Shown: piece by piece, positions 54,444 to 63,479 of the stretch
Position numbering within the stretch: position 1 is the stretch's first letter
Layout of the letters: each line of letters opens with the position of its first letter
Assembly: GCF_001375655.1 (NCBI RefSeq)
Contig: NZ_CTEN01000002.1
Span: 62,001 to 126,000 of the forward strand
Source: Streptococcus varani
GTDB taxonomy: Bacteria; Bacillota; Bacilli; Lactobacillales; Streptococcaceae
Direction: 5' to 3'
Length of the DNA: 64,000 bases
Position numbers and translations under genes: made by a program
The notes under the pieces: generated by a model
Databases searched by the model: none
What the model was told of the DNA's origin: nothing
Seen by the model: only the letters and a program-made list of their open reading frames with translations

Positions 54444-56399
54444 TTATTTGCTGAAAGCAGTATTTTCCTCAAGCGTAAACTTAACATTGTCTTCAATCCA
54501 CTTACGGCGGGGTTCGACCTTGTCGCCCATGAGGACATTGACGCGGCGTTCGGCGCGGGCCAAGTCTTCAATAGTGACTCGGATGAGCGTACGGGTTTCT
54601 GGATTCATGGTAGTTTCCCAAAGTTGGTCAGCATTCATCTCACCCAGACCCTTGTAGCGTTGGAGGAGAGATCCTTTGCCAAATTCCTTACGCAGGTCTT
54701 CCAATTCACCATCTGACCAGGCATAGGCAATCTTTTCTGATTTGCCTTTTCCTTTTGACATCTTGTAAAGAGGAGGTAGGGCAATATAGACATGACCAGA
54801 TTCAACGAGTGGACGCATATATCGATAGAAGAAAGTCAAAATCAAGGTTTGGATATGGGCACCGTCAGTATCCGCATCGGTCATGATGATAACCTTGTCA
54901 TAGTTGGAATCTTCCACATTAAAGTCAGCTCCAACTCCTGCTCCAATGGTATAAATCATAGTGTTGATTTCTTCATTCTTCATGATATCAGCCATCTTAG
55001 CTTTGGCAGTATTAAGGACCTTACCTCGAAGTGGCAAAATGGCTTGGAATTTCCGATCACGACCTTGTTTGGCTGAACCACCGGCAGAATCTCCCTCGAC
55101 TAGATAGAGTTCATTTTTCTGAGGATTTTTGGACTGAGCTGGCGTCAATTTCCCTGACAATAGTCCCTTGTCCTTCTTGTTCTTCTTGCCATTGCGAGAT
55201 TCATCACGCGCCTTACGGGCTGCCTCACGCGCATCACGCGCCTTAATAGCCTTACGAATCAAGTTAGAGGCGATTTCTCCATTTTCCAAAAGGAAATAGG
55301 TCAGTTTTTCTGATACAATGCCATCCACAATTGGTCGAGCTAAAGGTGACCCCAACTTGTCCTTGGTTTGCCCTTCAAACTGCAGATGCGCTTCAGGCAC
55401 TAAGAGAGAAATAATAGCAGACAGACCTTCACGGTAATCAGAACCTTCTAGATTCTTATCTTTTTCCTTAAGCAAGCCCGTCTTTCGTGCAAAATCATTC
55501 ATAGACTTAGTGATGGCTGCTTTCAATCCGGTCTCATGAGTTCCCCCGTCTTTAGTACGGACATTATTGACAAAGGAGAGGATATTATCTGAGAAACCAT
55601 CATTATACTGGAGGGCGACCTCTACTTGAAATCCTTGGTCTTCACCAGCAAAGAAAATGACTGGGGTCAAGGTTTCCTTGTCTTCATTCAAATATTCAAC
55701 AAAATCCTGAACTCCATTTTCATAATGGAATTCTTCCTTAAGAACTTCATCTGGACGGTTATCCGTCAAGGACATGGTCACATTTTTCAGCAAGAAAGCA
55801 GATTCTTTGAGGCGTTCTGAGATGGTATTGAATTTAAAGTCCGTTGTCGAAAAGATGCTATCATCTGGCATGAAGGTCACTTTTGTCCCAGATTTAGACT
55901 TAGGTGCCGTACCAACTTTCTTCAGACCTGTCGCCGGTTTGCCACCATTTTCAAAGCGTTGCTTATAAACCGTTCCGTCACGGGTAATTTCCACTTCTAA
56001 CCAGCTAGACAGGGCGTTCACTACGGAAGACCCCACCCCGTGAAGACCACCAGATGTCTTGTACCCTCCTTGACCAAACTTACCACCCGCGTGGAGAATG
56101 GTAAAGATAACTTCAACGGTTGGGATTCCCATAGCGTGCTTCCCAACGGGCATTCCGCGACCATGGTCAGCAACAGTCATACTGCCATCCTTGTTGATGG
56201 TCACGTCAATTCGATCGCCAAAACCAGACAAGGCCTCATCAACTGCATTGTCGACAATTTCCCATACCAGATGGTGAAGTCCTGTACCATCGGTAGATCC
56301 GATGTACATGCCTGGACGTTTGCGAACAGCATCGAGACCTTCCAAAACCTGAATGGCATCATCATTGTAATTGTTTATATTTATTTCTTTTTTGGACAT
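54444..56399 (-). CDS. parE: DNA topoisomerase IV subunit B
   Basis: 651 aa. The GHKL ATPase has VDNAVDEALSGFGD and GGLHGVGSSVVNALS. The TOPRIM domain has LYLVEGDSAGGSAKQGRDR (about residue 425) and the metal site MTDADTDGAHIQTL. The ATG at 56399 follows GGAGG. It is read away from plsY, a usual streptococcal arrangement. Confidence 0.97.
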   Translation of the reverse strand: MSKKEININNYNDDAIQVLEGLDAVRKRPGMYIGSTDGTGLHHLVWEIVDNAVDEALSGFGDRIDVTINKDGSMTVADHGRGMPVGKHAMGIPTVEVIFTILHAGGKFGQGGYKTSGGLHGVGSSVVNALSSWLEVEITRDGTVYKQRFENGGKPATGLKKVGTAPKSKSGTKVTFMPDDSIFSTTDFKFNTISERLKESAFLLKNVTMSLTDNRPDEVLKEEFHYENGVQDFVEYLNEDKETLTPVIFFAGEDQGFQVEVALQYNDGFSDNILSFVNNVRTKDGGTHETGLKAAITKSMNDFARKTGLLKEKDKNLEGSDYREGLSAIISLLVPEAHLQFEGQTKDKLGSPLARPIVDGIVSEKLTYFLLENGEIASNLIRKAIKARDAREAARKARDESRNGKKNKKDKGLLSGKLTPAQSKNPQKNELYLVEGDSAGGSAKQGRDRKFQAILPLRGKVLNTAKAKMADIMKNEEINTMIYTIGAGVGADFNVEDSNYDKVIIMTDADTDGAHIQTLILTFFYRYMRPLVESGHVYIALPPLYKMSKGKGKSEKIAYAWSDGELEDLRKEFGKGSLLQRYKGLGEMNADQLWETTMNPETRTLIRVTIEDLARAERRVNVLMGDKVEPRRKWIEDNVKFTLEENTAFSK

Positions 56400-56572
56400 T
56401 CTATCCTCCAAATTTTTCATCCTTACTATCTTACCAAAAAAACGGAAAAGGTGCTATATTTAAACGTTTATTGCCTTATTTTCAAAATATCAATCCTCTT
56501 GCTTCTCCTATCCGCTGTATCAATAGTTGATGAAATTTTAGTAAGAACTTGCGATATTTTACTGTGTCTCTA

Positions 56573-56587
56573 TGGTATAATAGGAGA
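56573..56587 (+). promoter_or_regulatory. Extended -10 promoter of plsY, six bases before ATG
   Basis: TGGTATAAT (56573-56581) then aggaga then ATG. The AGGAGA would not be transcribed if the start is at the A of ATG. No good -35 at 17 bp. Confidence 0.65.
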
Positions 56588-57229
56588 ATGATAGTGACTA
56601 TTTTATTTTTAATGATTGCTTATTTACTGGGATCCATCCCATCTGGCCTTTGGATTGGTCAAATTTTCTTCAAGAAAAATCTACGCGAATACGGATCTGG
56701 TAATACTGGAACGACCAATACTTTTCGAATATTGGGTCCTAAAGCCGGATGCATCGTCTTTCTAATGGATTTCTTCAAGGGAAGCTTAGCCGTTTGGTTG
56801 CCCATGATTTTTCATGTCCATGGCTTATCGCCCATTGTCTTCGGTTTATTTGCTGTTTTGGGCCATACCTTTCCTATTTTTGCTGAATTTAAGGGTGGTA
56901 AAGCAGTCGCAACTTCAGCAGGCATGCTGATGAGTTTTTCTCCAGTATACGGGCTTTTCCTCCTTGTCGTCTTTTCTACAACGCTTTTTCTAACATCCAT
57001 TGTTTCTTTGTCCAGCGTTGTGGCAGCGACTTTCGCTATTTTGACCGTCATTCTTTTTCCAGCCGTTCATTTTATTCTTCCCAAATATGACTTGATTTTC
57101 ACCTTGGTCATCCTCTTCTTAGGCTGCTTTGTTATTGTCCGACATAAGGATAATATTAAACGCATTCAAGAAAAGAGAGAAAACTTGGTGCCTTTCGGCT
57201 TAAATATTACCCAACAAATCAAAAAATAA
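56588..57229 (+). CDS. plsY: Glycerol-3-phosphate acyltransferase PlsY
   Basis: 213 aa, five to seven membrane helices. It transfers acyl groups from acyl phosphate to glycerol 3-phosphate at the membrane. Motifs [14 protein letters not shown] (about residues 37-50) and [12 protein letters not shown] (about residues 101-112) are complete. The ATG at 56588 is chosen over 56549, which would overlap the promoter. An in-frame GTG two codons downstream is an alternative start. Confidence 0.95.
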   Translation: MIVTILFLMIAYLLGSIPSGLWIGQIFFKKNLREYGSGNTGTTNTFRILGPKAGCIVFLMDFFKGSLAVWLPMIFHVHGLSPIVFGLFAVLGHTFPIFAEFKGGKAVATSAGMLMSFSPVYGLFLLVVFSTTLFLTSIVSLSSVVAATFAILTVILFPAVHFILPKYDLIFTLVILFLGCFVIVRHKDNIKRIQEKRENLVPFGLNITQQIKK

Positions 57230-57358
57230 GAGGCTGGGTAAACTCAAAATTTAGACTTTCTATTTAAATCATAATAACCAAAAATGGCTTAGAATTAACG
57301 TTTCTGACGACGTTATTCTAAGCCATTTTCTATCTTTTAGTCTTTTTTGCCCAGCCTC
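57230..57358. repeat. 129-bp IS1182-type miniature element acting as shared terminator
   Basis: GAGGCTGGGTAAA and, inverted, GAGGCTGGGCAAAA form the ends. Inside, AAAATGGCTTAGAAT and ATTCTAAGCCATTTT make a long stem. The ends match those of the IS1182-type element at 62815. It stands between convergent plsY and pyrC and has T-runs for both directions. Confidence 0.7.
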
Positions 57359-57361
57359 TTT

Positions 57362-58642
57362 TTACATACTTTCATCAGCCTGATAAACGATTTGTCCTTT
57401 GCAAATTGTGTATTTGACCTGACCTTTGAGTTTATCCCCAACAAATGGTGAATTACATGCTTTTGAGGCAAAGTGACTTGAGACTTCTCTGTCAGCATTA
57501 GGATCAAAAATGACGATATCCGCTGGTCCATCTTCAGCAAGATAGCCGGCATCTAACTTGTACAGACGAGCTGGATTGATGGTCATTTTTTCCAAGAGTT
57601 GAGAAAGAGTTAGATGTCCAGACTCTACAAGATGCGTCAAACCCAATGAGAGCGAGGTTTCTAAACCGGTCATACCAGATGGGGCTTGAGTCAGATCCGT
57701 CACATTTTTCTCATCAGGGTGGTGCGGGGCATGGTCAGTTGCGATAACGGAGATAACCCCTGATTTGAGGCCTTCGATAACCGCTAAGCGGTCAGATTCC
57801 AGTCGCAGAGGAGGATTCATCTTGGCATTTGCTCCCTTGGTCAACAGTAAATCTTCTGTCCTTGAGAAATGTTGAGGAGCTGCTTCTGCTGTTACTTTAG
57901 CCCCAAGTGATTGGGCAAACTCAACTACTTTGACCGATTCCGCCTTGGACAAGTGCTGGATGTGAGTCTTAGCACCTGTTTCATAGGCAATCATGACGTC
58001 CCGTGCCACCATACTGTACTCCGCAACACCAGTTGCCCCGCAAATATGGAAGTGCTTCTCCGCAATGTTTTCGTTAAGTCCTAAAATACCATTGAGATTT
58101 GGATCTTCTTCATGAAGACTGAGGAGAACATCGTGTTTCTTAGCTAATTTCATAGCATTACGAAGCACCCCTGCATTGGTCAAAGGAATCCCATCATCTG
58201 AGAAGGCAACCGCTCCATTTGCCAAAAGAGCGTCAAAATCGGTGAGATTTTCTCCATCAAAGTTCTTGGTAATAGTTGCTACCGTATGAACATTGATGTC
58301 TTCCTTGCTTGATGAAGTTAGGACTTCTCGGAGAGTTTCAACTGTGGAGATGGTCGGATTGGTGTTGGCCATCATGACAACAGAAGTCACACCACCTGCT
58401 GCTGCTGCCAAGGCTCCGGTATGAATATCTTCTTTATGAGTCTGACCAGGCTCACGAAAATGAACATGGACATCCACCAAACCAGGTGCTACCACCAAAC
58501 CTGTCGCATCAATAACCTGAGCATCTGCACGCTCAATCGTTTCTGCAATCTCAAGCACTTTTCCGTCTTCAATCAACATATCCGCTACTTTGTCAAAGTG
58601 TGATTGTGGGTCGATGACACGACCGTTTTTGATGATGAGCAT
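57362..58642 (-). CDS. pyrC: Dihydroorotase
   Basis: 426 aa type I amidohydrolase closing the dihydroorotate ring. Zinc motif [17 protein letters not shown] (about residues 57-73), [10 protein letters not shown], and the catalytic [12 protein letters not shown] (about 304) are complete. It is remote from the other pyr genes here (pyrR-pyrB-carA-carB at 26-33 kb), and belongs to a unit starting with ung. Confidence 0.96.
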   Translation of the reverse strand: MLIIKNGRVIDPQSHFDKVADMLIEDGKVLEIAETIERADAQVIDATGLVVAPGLVDVHVHFREPGQTHKEDIHTGALAAAAGGVTSVVMMANTNPTISTVETLREVLTSSSKEDINVHTVATITKNFDGENLTDFDALLANGAVAFSDDGIPLTNAGVLRNAMKLAKKHDVLLSLHEEDPNLNGILGLNENIAEKHFHICGATGVAEYSMVARDVMIAYETGAKTHIQHLSKAESVKVVEFAQSLGAKVTAEAAPQHFSRTEDLLLTKGANAKMNPPLRLESDRLAVIEGLKSGVISVIATDHAPHHPDEKNVTDLTQAPSGMTGLETSLSLGLTHLVESGHLTLSQLLEKMTINPARLYKLDAGYLAEDGPADIVIFDPNADREVSSHFASKACNSPFVGDKLKGQVKYTICKGQIVYQADESM

Positions 58643-58651
58643 AGTTTCTCC

Positions 58652-59065
58652 TTATTCTTCTTCTACATGAAAAAATTCTGTCACGACCAAACCGTCTTCG
58701 GAAAATTCAAGTCCAACTGTTGGCAAGTACTTCTTCCAAAAGTCCCCGAAAATCCGTTGCCAGTCTGCCACGGTTCGATTTCCCTCTCCATTAGCGTAGG
58801 CCGTTTCTACTGAGATGTCAGAAAATTTCTCTACAATAACCTTATCCGTCACCAACAGAACTTCACGAGTTGGCTGATCTAGATTGTCCAACATGATGGA
58901 GCGATCTCCAGCTTGGTCCAGACTGTCCATATCGTACTCATCCTCTGCAAACCAGTAAGAGCTAGCGGTCTTTTGTCCTGAAACCGTCAAATCATACAAG
59001 TCGCTATACTCTGCTGGGTGTCCCCCAAACTTCCAAATCTGGATATTTTGCCTGTAACTCGCCAT
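58652..59065 (-). CDS. ASCH domain protein
   Basis: 137 aa. The ASCH fold is suggested by IWKFGGHPAEYSDLYDLTVSG, KTASSYWFAED and the C-terminal VVTEFFHV. Proteins of this type bind RNA or act on modified nucleosides; the ligand here is unknown. It lies between pyrC and mazG, nine bases behind pyrC's start. Confidence 0.8.
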   Translation of the reverse strand: MASYRQNIQIWKFGGHPAEYSDLYDLTVSGQKTASSYWFAEDEYDMDSLDQAGDRSIMLDNLDQPTREVLLVTDKVIVEKFSDISVETAYANGEGNRTVADWQRIFGDFWKKYLPTVGLEFSEDGLVVTEFFHVEEE

Positions 59066-59075
59066 ACTTTGCCAT

Positions 59076-59414
59076 TCAGTACCCTCTCTTTTTTATAAAT
59101 TCTTCCAAATGGATATCATGCTGGTATTTAATAGAGGCACTTTTATCTTTTTCAAGAATCGTCGCCGTCAAATCAAGTTTCTTGACAGCGGATAGAGCCA
59201 CAGCATAGTGGATCACATCCGCTATCTCTCTCACTAATTCCTTATCTAAATCATCCTTATTTTGGGCTTTGCGTCCAGAAGCCTGATTGAGAACTTCTGC
59301 TACTTCACCAACTTCCTCTGCCAATTTCATAAAAAGACCGGTTTCCATCCCCTTAGGATGATGTGCATAATGTTCCGCTAAATATGCCTGATAATCTTCT
59401 ATTGTTAACTTCAT
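59076..59414 (-). CDS. MazG-like nucleotide pyrophosphohydrolase
   Basis: 112 aa all-alpha NTP-PPase. The EEVGEVAEVLNQ motif with metal-binding glutamates (about residues 32-43) and the EIADVIHYAVA motif (about 62-72) are present. It may remove non-canonical dNTPs. It lies nine bases behind mutX. Confidence 0.9.
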   Translation of the reverse strand: MKLTIEDYQAYLAEHYAHHPKGMETGLFMKLAEEVGEVAEVLNQASGRKAQNKDDLDKELVREIADVIHYAVALSAVKKLDLTATILEKDKSASIKYQHDIHLEEFIKKRGY

Positions 59415-59423
59415 GTCTTCCTC

Positions 59424-59891
59424 CTAGTCATAAAATCGAACACTGGAATCTAGCAAGCAATCCCCTTTATAAGCAAATTTGGCAGAGAAGAAAGGCTTAT
59501 TTTCCAAGAGCCAGCTCATAAAGGTGTAATCGCCCTCCCAGGTCGGTTTGGATAAAATATCCTCATAAGGCACCCATTCAAGGGTTCCTTCTGGACAATC
59601 AATAACTTGACCCTCAAAGTCTGTTACCTTGAAAACATAGGTATACCAGTCATTATCAGGCGTGAACTCTGGAAAAGTAATGATACCTTTCAGTTCCAGT
59701 TTCTTAACTATCAAGCCAGTTTCTTCTTTGACTTCGCGGATGGCACATTCATCGGGTGTTTCTCCAGCCTCTAACTTACCACCGACACCAATCCACTTTC
59801 CTGCATGAACGTCATTTGGCTTCTTATTGCGATGGAGCATGAGCCACTCCTTACCGTTATCCACATAACAAATGGTTGCTAATTTTACCAT
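59424..59891 (-). CDS. mutX: 8-oxo-dGTP diphosphatase (MutX-type Nudix)
   Basis: 155 aa. The full Nudix box GVGGKLEAGETPDECAIREV continues KEETGL (about residues 35-60). It hydrolyses oxidised purine nucleotides before they enter DNA. It is next to ung, the conserved streptococcal order. Confidence 0.94.
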   Translation of the reverse strand: MVKLATICYVDNGKEWLMLHRNKKPNDVHAGKWIGVGGKLEAGETPDECAIREVKEETGLIVKKLELKGIITFPEFTPDNDWYTYVFKVTDFEGQVIDCPEGTLEWVPYEDILSKPTWEGDYTFMSWLLENKPFFSAKFAYKGDCLLDSSVRFYD

Positions 59892-59898
59892 GATTTCC

Positions 59899-60552
59899 TC
59901 ACTTCAACCAGTCAATCGGTTTTTTATTGTTTTTGATCAAAAAAGCATTGCTTTTGGAGAAGGGTTTGCTACCAAAAAAGCCACGATAAGAGGATAAAGG
60001 ACTAGGATGGGCAGATTCGATAATCAAGTGCTGTGGGTTATTAATGAGAGCTTTTTTCTTACGAGCATAACCACCCCAGAGGATAAAGACGACAGGCCTG
60101 TCCAAATCATTGATGACTCGGATGATGGCATCCGTAAAGGGCTCCCAAATCAATCCCGCATGTCCATTGGCATTACCAGCTGGAACGGTCAAGCAAGCAT
60201 TGAGTAAAAGCACTCCTTGCTCAGCCCAGGCTGTCAAGTCATGATGATTTCGCTCCCCAATATCATCAGCCAATTCCTTGAGAATATTTTGAAGGGAAGG
60301 TGGCGCTTGTAAGTCATCCGGTACTGAAAATGACAGACCTTGAGCTTGATTGGGTCCGTGGTAGGGATCCTGACCTAAAATGACCACCCGAACATCTTCT
60401 AAACTACTTGTTTGCAAAGCAGCAAAAACTTTATCCTTAGGCGGATAGACAGTCCCTTGCCCATAAACTTGACCTAAAAAATCATTGATTTTGCTGTAGT
60501 AGTGTTCTGGTAAGTATTTTTTAATGGCATCATGCCAGGCTGAATGTTGCAT
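59899..60552 (-). CDS. ung: Uracil-DNA glycosylase
   Basis: 217 aa. The water-activating motif [13 protein letters not shown] (about residues 60-72, catalytic Asp) and the [10 protein letters not shown] leucine-loop motif (about 182) mark family 1. The ATG at 60552 ([10 protein letters not shown]) follows AAAAGGAG. It heads ung-mutX-mazG-ASCH-pyrC. Confidence 0.96.
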   Translation of the reverse strand: MQHSAWHDAIKKYLPEHYYSKINDFLGQVYGQGTVYPPKDKVFAALQTSSLEDVRVVILGQDPYHGPNQAQGLSFSVPDDLQAPPSLQNILKELADDIGERNHHDLTAWAEQGVLLLNACLTVPAGNANGHAGLIWEPFTDAIIRVINDLDRPVVFILWGGYARKKKALINNPQHLIIESAHPSPLSSYRGFFGSKPFSKSNAFLIKNNKKPIDWLK

Positions 60553-60627
60553 TTTTTCTCCTTTTGAGTAGCCCAATTCTTAGTAATACTATACCAAAAA
60601 ATGGGCATCAAAGCCATTTTGACCCAA

Positions 60628-60656
60628 AGAAAAAGGCCTATTTGATTATAGACCCG
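60628..60656 (-). terminator. Terminator of the MFS gene
   Basis: GGTCTAT-aatcaa-ATAGGCC followed by TTTTTC on the minus strand, overlapping the stop. Confidence 0.75.
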
Positions 60657-61800
60657 AACCTTTGTTTAATTTGGAAAAAATGGTTGCTAAAATTGCTCCA
60701 ATGGCGATAATAGTAAGGAGTAAAGATTCCGTTAGATAGATATCTTTGACATAGCGAAGACTGAGAAGATTTTGCATGATACGAATACTAACTGGTGCCA
60801 AGGCAGAACCGATATTAAAACCAGCCAATAAGAGGGCTGTTCGTTTTTCCCCACCACCATCTGAAGACTGATTGGCTTTGTTGAGTAGAAAAGGCATAAA
60901 AGTCCGGAAGCAAAGTCCGATAAAGAAGTTAAGAACAAGAACCATCCAAACCTGCTGACTATTTGCCAAGAGAAAGAGGGAAAGGCTGAGTCCTGAAAAA
61001 GCAATAGGTAAGAGCCACTCCTTAAAGAGTTGCATATTTCGGCCAAAAAGAAGCCCTGCAGACATGGCGCCTACCCCCATGAGAGCCAGAGCATTACTCG
61101 TATCCTTTGCATTCCCAACTCCTTGTTCTAACAAGAAGGCTGTCAATTTAATAGAAACACTCATGTAAACTGTAATCAAGACAATCAAAAGGAAGATATA
61201 TGCAACAAAGGATTTATCAATTTTAACTTTTTCTGCTTTCTTTTCCTCTTCTAGAGGCTTTATGTCTGGTACGAAGAGAGTGAACAAGGTAAAGACAGGA
61301 AGAATCAACAAGTAAGTCCACAAAGTATGCCTCCAACCAAATAAAATAAGTTGAGCGACAAGAAAGGAAGTCAGTATCCCACCCATTCCTTCAAAAGCTG
61401 ATTGAAAACCAATCATATCCGACAACTCTTTGCCTTTATAAAGACGAGATGAAAAACTAAAGAGTAAGGGATTAAAAAGTCCTACGCCAATACCAAAAGT
61501 CACGCGACTGACAAAAAGCAGAGTAAAGGAAGTGGTGAAAATAGGTAAGATTCCTGAAAGAAAAGTGACGATTAGTCCTAGCTGAACGGTCCTTTTATAA
61601 CCAAATTGTCGAGCGATACGTGGGCTAAATCCCACGGTCATCATGGTCAATAGAGCTGGCAGGGTCGCCAAAACTTCTACAAATGTTGGATTGATTGACT
61701 GGTATTGGCTGGTGATTTCAGGTAAGGAAGGTAAAAGGACACCGGATGAAATAACAAGGAGTGAAACCAGTAAAAGGGAAATTTTTCTAATTCTGTTCAA
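60646..61800 (-). CDS. MFS transporter
   Basis: 384 aa if started at TTG 61800, 386 at TTG 61806. Twelve hydrophobic segments, with a basic loop RIARQFGYKRTVQLG after helix 2 (the MFS motif A place). It resembles the CynX/NimT-type group; the cargo is unknown. AAAGGA stands eight bases before 61800. It is divergent from the RpiR-type gene, which may control it. Confidence 0.8.
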   Translation of the reverse strand: MNRIRKISLLLVSLLVISSGVLLPSLPEITSQYQSINPTFVEVLATLPALLTMMTVGFSPRIARQFGYKRTVQLGLIVTFLSGILPIFTTSFTLLFVSRVTFGIGVGLFNPLLFSFSSRLYKGKELSDMIGFQSAFEGMGGILTSFLVAQLILFGWRHTLWTYLLILPVFTLFTLFVPDIKPLEEEKKAEKVKIDKSFVAYIFLLIVLITVYMSVSIKLTAFLLEQGVGNAKDTSNALALMGVGAMSAGLLFGRNMQLFKEWLLPIAFSGLSLSLFLLANSQQVWMVLVLNFFIGLCFRTFMPFLLNKANQSSDGGGEKRTALLLAGFNIGSALAPVSIRIMQNLLSLRYVKDIYLTESLLLTIIAIGAILATIFSKLNKGSGL

Positions 61801-61949
61801 AATCAAGTTCCTTTCTCTTTTAATTTAAGGTTATTATAACAGGTGAACTAGACAAATAAGGTGCTTTTCGGTAAACTTGGTATAAGGTTTCAATAAGAAC
61901 TACTCTAATTTCATTTCTTTGAAATCTACTGAAACAAAAAGGATTCTCC

Positions 61950-62801
61950 ATGCTCGAAAAAATCAGAACTATCGCAGACTTAAAAAAAGGATCAAAATCC
62001 GCCATCGCTTCATATGTTCTCCAACATTTAGAAACCATTGAAGAGACTTCTTTGGATGATTTAGCTCAAGCCACTTATACCTCCAAGGCTAGCTTGGTTC
62101 GATTTGCTCAAGCTCTTGGCTTTAAGGGTTGGAAAGAATTTTTGCCGCAATTACTCAAGGAGAGACACTATTGGGCGACTCATTATTCCGATGTGGACCA
62201 CAGTATGCCCTTTTCAGACCAGGATGATATCCAAACCATCATTCAAAAAATTGCTACTATCGAAAAAGAAAGCATTCAAGATACAGCTGATAAACTAGTT
62301 CCCGGCGATCTAGAAGAGGCTGCTCAGGAGATTGCAAAAGCTAAGCGAGTTATGATTTTTGGATTGACACCTAATCAATATATGGCTCAAATTTTCAAAC
62401 GAAAAATGCTCAGCATTGGCAAAGCTATTGAAGTTGCCCAAGCAGGGGAATTTGGAATAACAGCTGCTTCACTCCAGTCAAGCGATCTTGCAATCATTAT
62501 TTCTTATTCTGGAAATTCCTTGCAAACCGAAACGTCTGATTACCTTTCCATCTTAGAGAAAAACAAAGTAAAAATGATTGGATTGACCAGCCAACACGGT
62601 TTCCCACTAAAACAAGTCAGTCATATCCATTTTACAATTTGTACCCGAGAAGCCAAATACAAAAAAATTGGAAACTTCTCCACCGAGGAATCCATCCTCT
62701 TCATCCTCAACAGCCTCTACGCTGTCTATTTCAAGAAAAATTACTTCTCTAACTATGTTCGGAAAATCAATCTAGCATCACAATTAGAGGATAATGATTA
62801 A
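61950..62801 (+). CDS. MurR/RpiR-family transcriptional regulator
   Basis: 283 aa. N-terminal helix-turn-helix (ETSLDDLAQATYTSKASLVR, about residues 32-51) and C-terminal SIS sugar-phosphate domain (about residues 120-260). It is likely to respond to a sugar phosphate. Its partner may be the divergent MFS gene 143 bp away. Confidence 0.92.
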   Translation: MLEKIRTIADLKKGSKSAIASYVLQHLETIEETSLDDLAQATYTSKASLVRFAQALGFKGWKEFLPQLLKERHYWATHYSDVDHSMPFSDQDDIQTIIQKIATIEKESIQDTADKLVPGDLEEAAQEIAKAKRVMIFGLTPNQYMAQIFKRKMLSIGKAIEVAQAGEFGITAASLQSSDLAIIISYSGNSLQTETSDYLSILEKNKVKMIGLTSQHGFPLKQVSHIHFTICTREAKYKKIGNFSTEESILFILNSLYAVYFKKNYFSNYVRKINLASQLEDND

Positions 62802-62814
62802 TCTACAAAAACTA

Positions 62815-63460
62815 AGAGGCTGGGCAAAAAGTAGCTTCAGAATAGAAAAAAACGAGCATTTCCGCAGTTGGAGATGCTCGTTTCCCTATGTCATGGTTTA
62901 TAATTATAATAACGACAAAACAACTAGAAAGCCATGATCATGTATAAAGAGTATAACACAAATCAACTCAGTTTGGAACTAAATCTTGCCTACAATATTC
63001 CTATGAATCACGAGGTTAGATTGATCAGTCTTTTTGTGGACAGTATCCCTAATCATGTTTTATTGGAAGAGTTAGAAAAACTTTCCAAAACAGAAAGTGG
63101 TCGCCAGAAACAAATCCATTACAATCCAACTTGGAATTACTTTAAAGAACTCATCAAGGAAGAATTACATAGCGAAGAAGGCTCTCGAATCTATGCCAAA
63201 CGAAAGACAGATGTCGAACCCGTTTTTGGCCGATTGAAGAGTGTTTTTGGCGTGCGCAGGGTTCATGTCAGAGGCAATCAAGCCGTCCAAACGGAGATCG
63301 GCTTCCTATTCATGAGCATGAATCTAACAAAATTGGCTAAGAATCTCGACCCTAAAAATTCAAATACTCAAAAACCACACAGTGATTTTTTCATCTTGAT
63401 CATCTTCAAGACAGAAATCACTGTGTGGTTTTATTTGAAGCTACTTTTTGCCCAGCCTCT
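62815..63460 (+). mobile_element. IS1182-family deletion derivative (646 bp)
   Basis: The ends AGAGGCTGGGCAAAAAGTAG and, inverted, the same 20 bases at 63460 are perfect inverted repeats. Inner hairpins AACGAGCAT and ACACAGTGATTT protect both ends from read-through. The 1.6-1.8 kb usual for the family is reduced to 646 bp. No clear target duplication. Confidence 0.88.
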
Positions 63461-63479
63461 TTCTTTATTTTCTTCCTAA
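62940..63479 (+). pseudogene. IS1182-family transposase with in-frame internal deletion
   Basis: The N-terminal part (MYKEYNTNQLSLELNLAYNI) runs to about residue 46. It is joined in frame to the C-terminal part beginning ESGRQKQIHYNPTWNYFKEL and VEPVFGRLKSVFGVRRVHV. The catalytic middle with the first two acidic residues is lost. The frame extends beyond the right inverted repeat. Inactive as a transposase. Confidence 0.85.
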
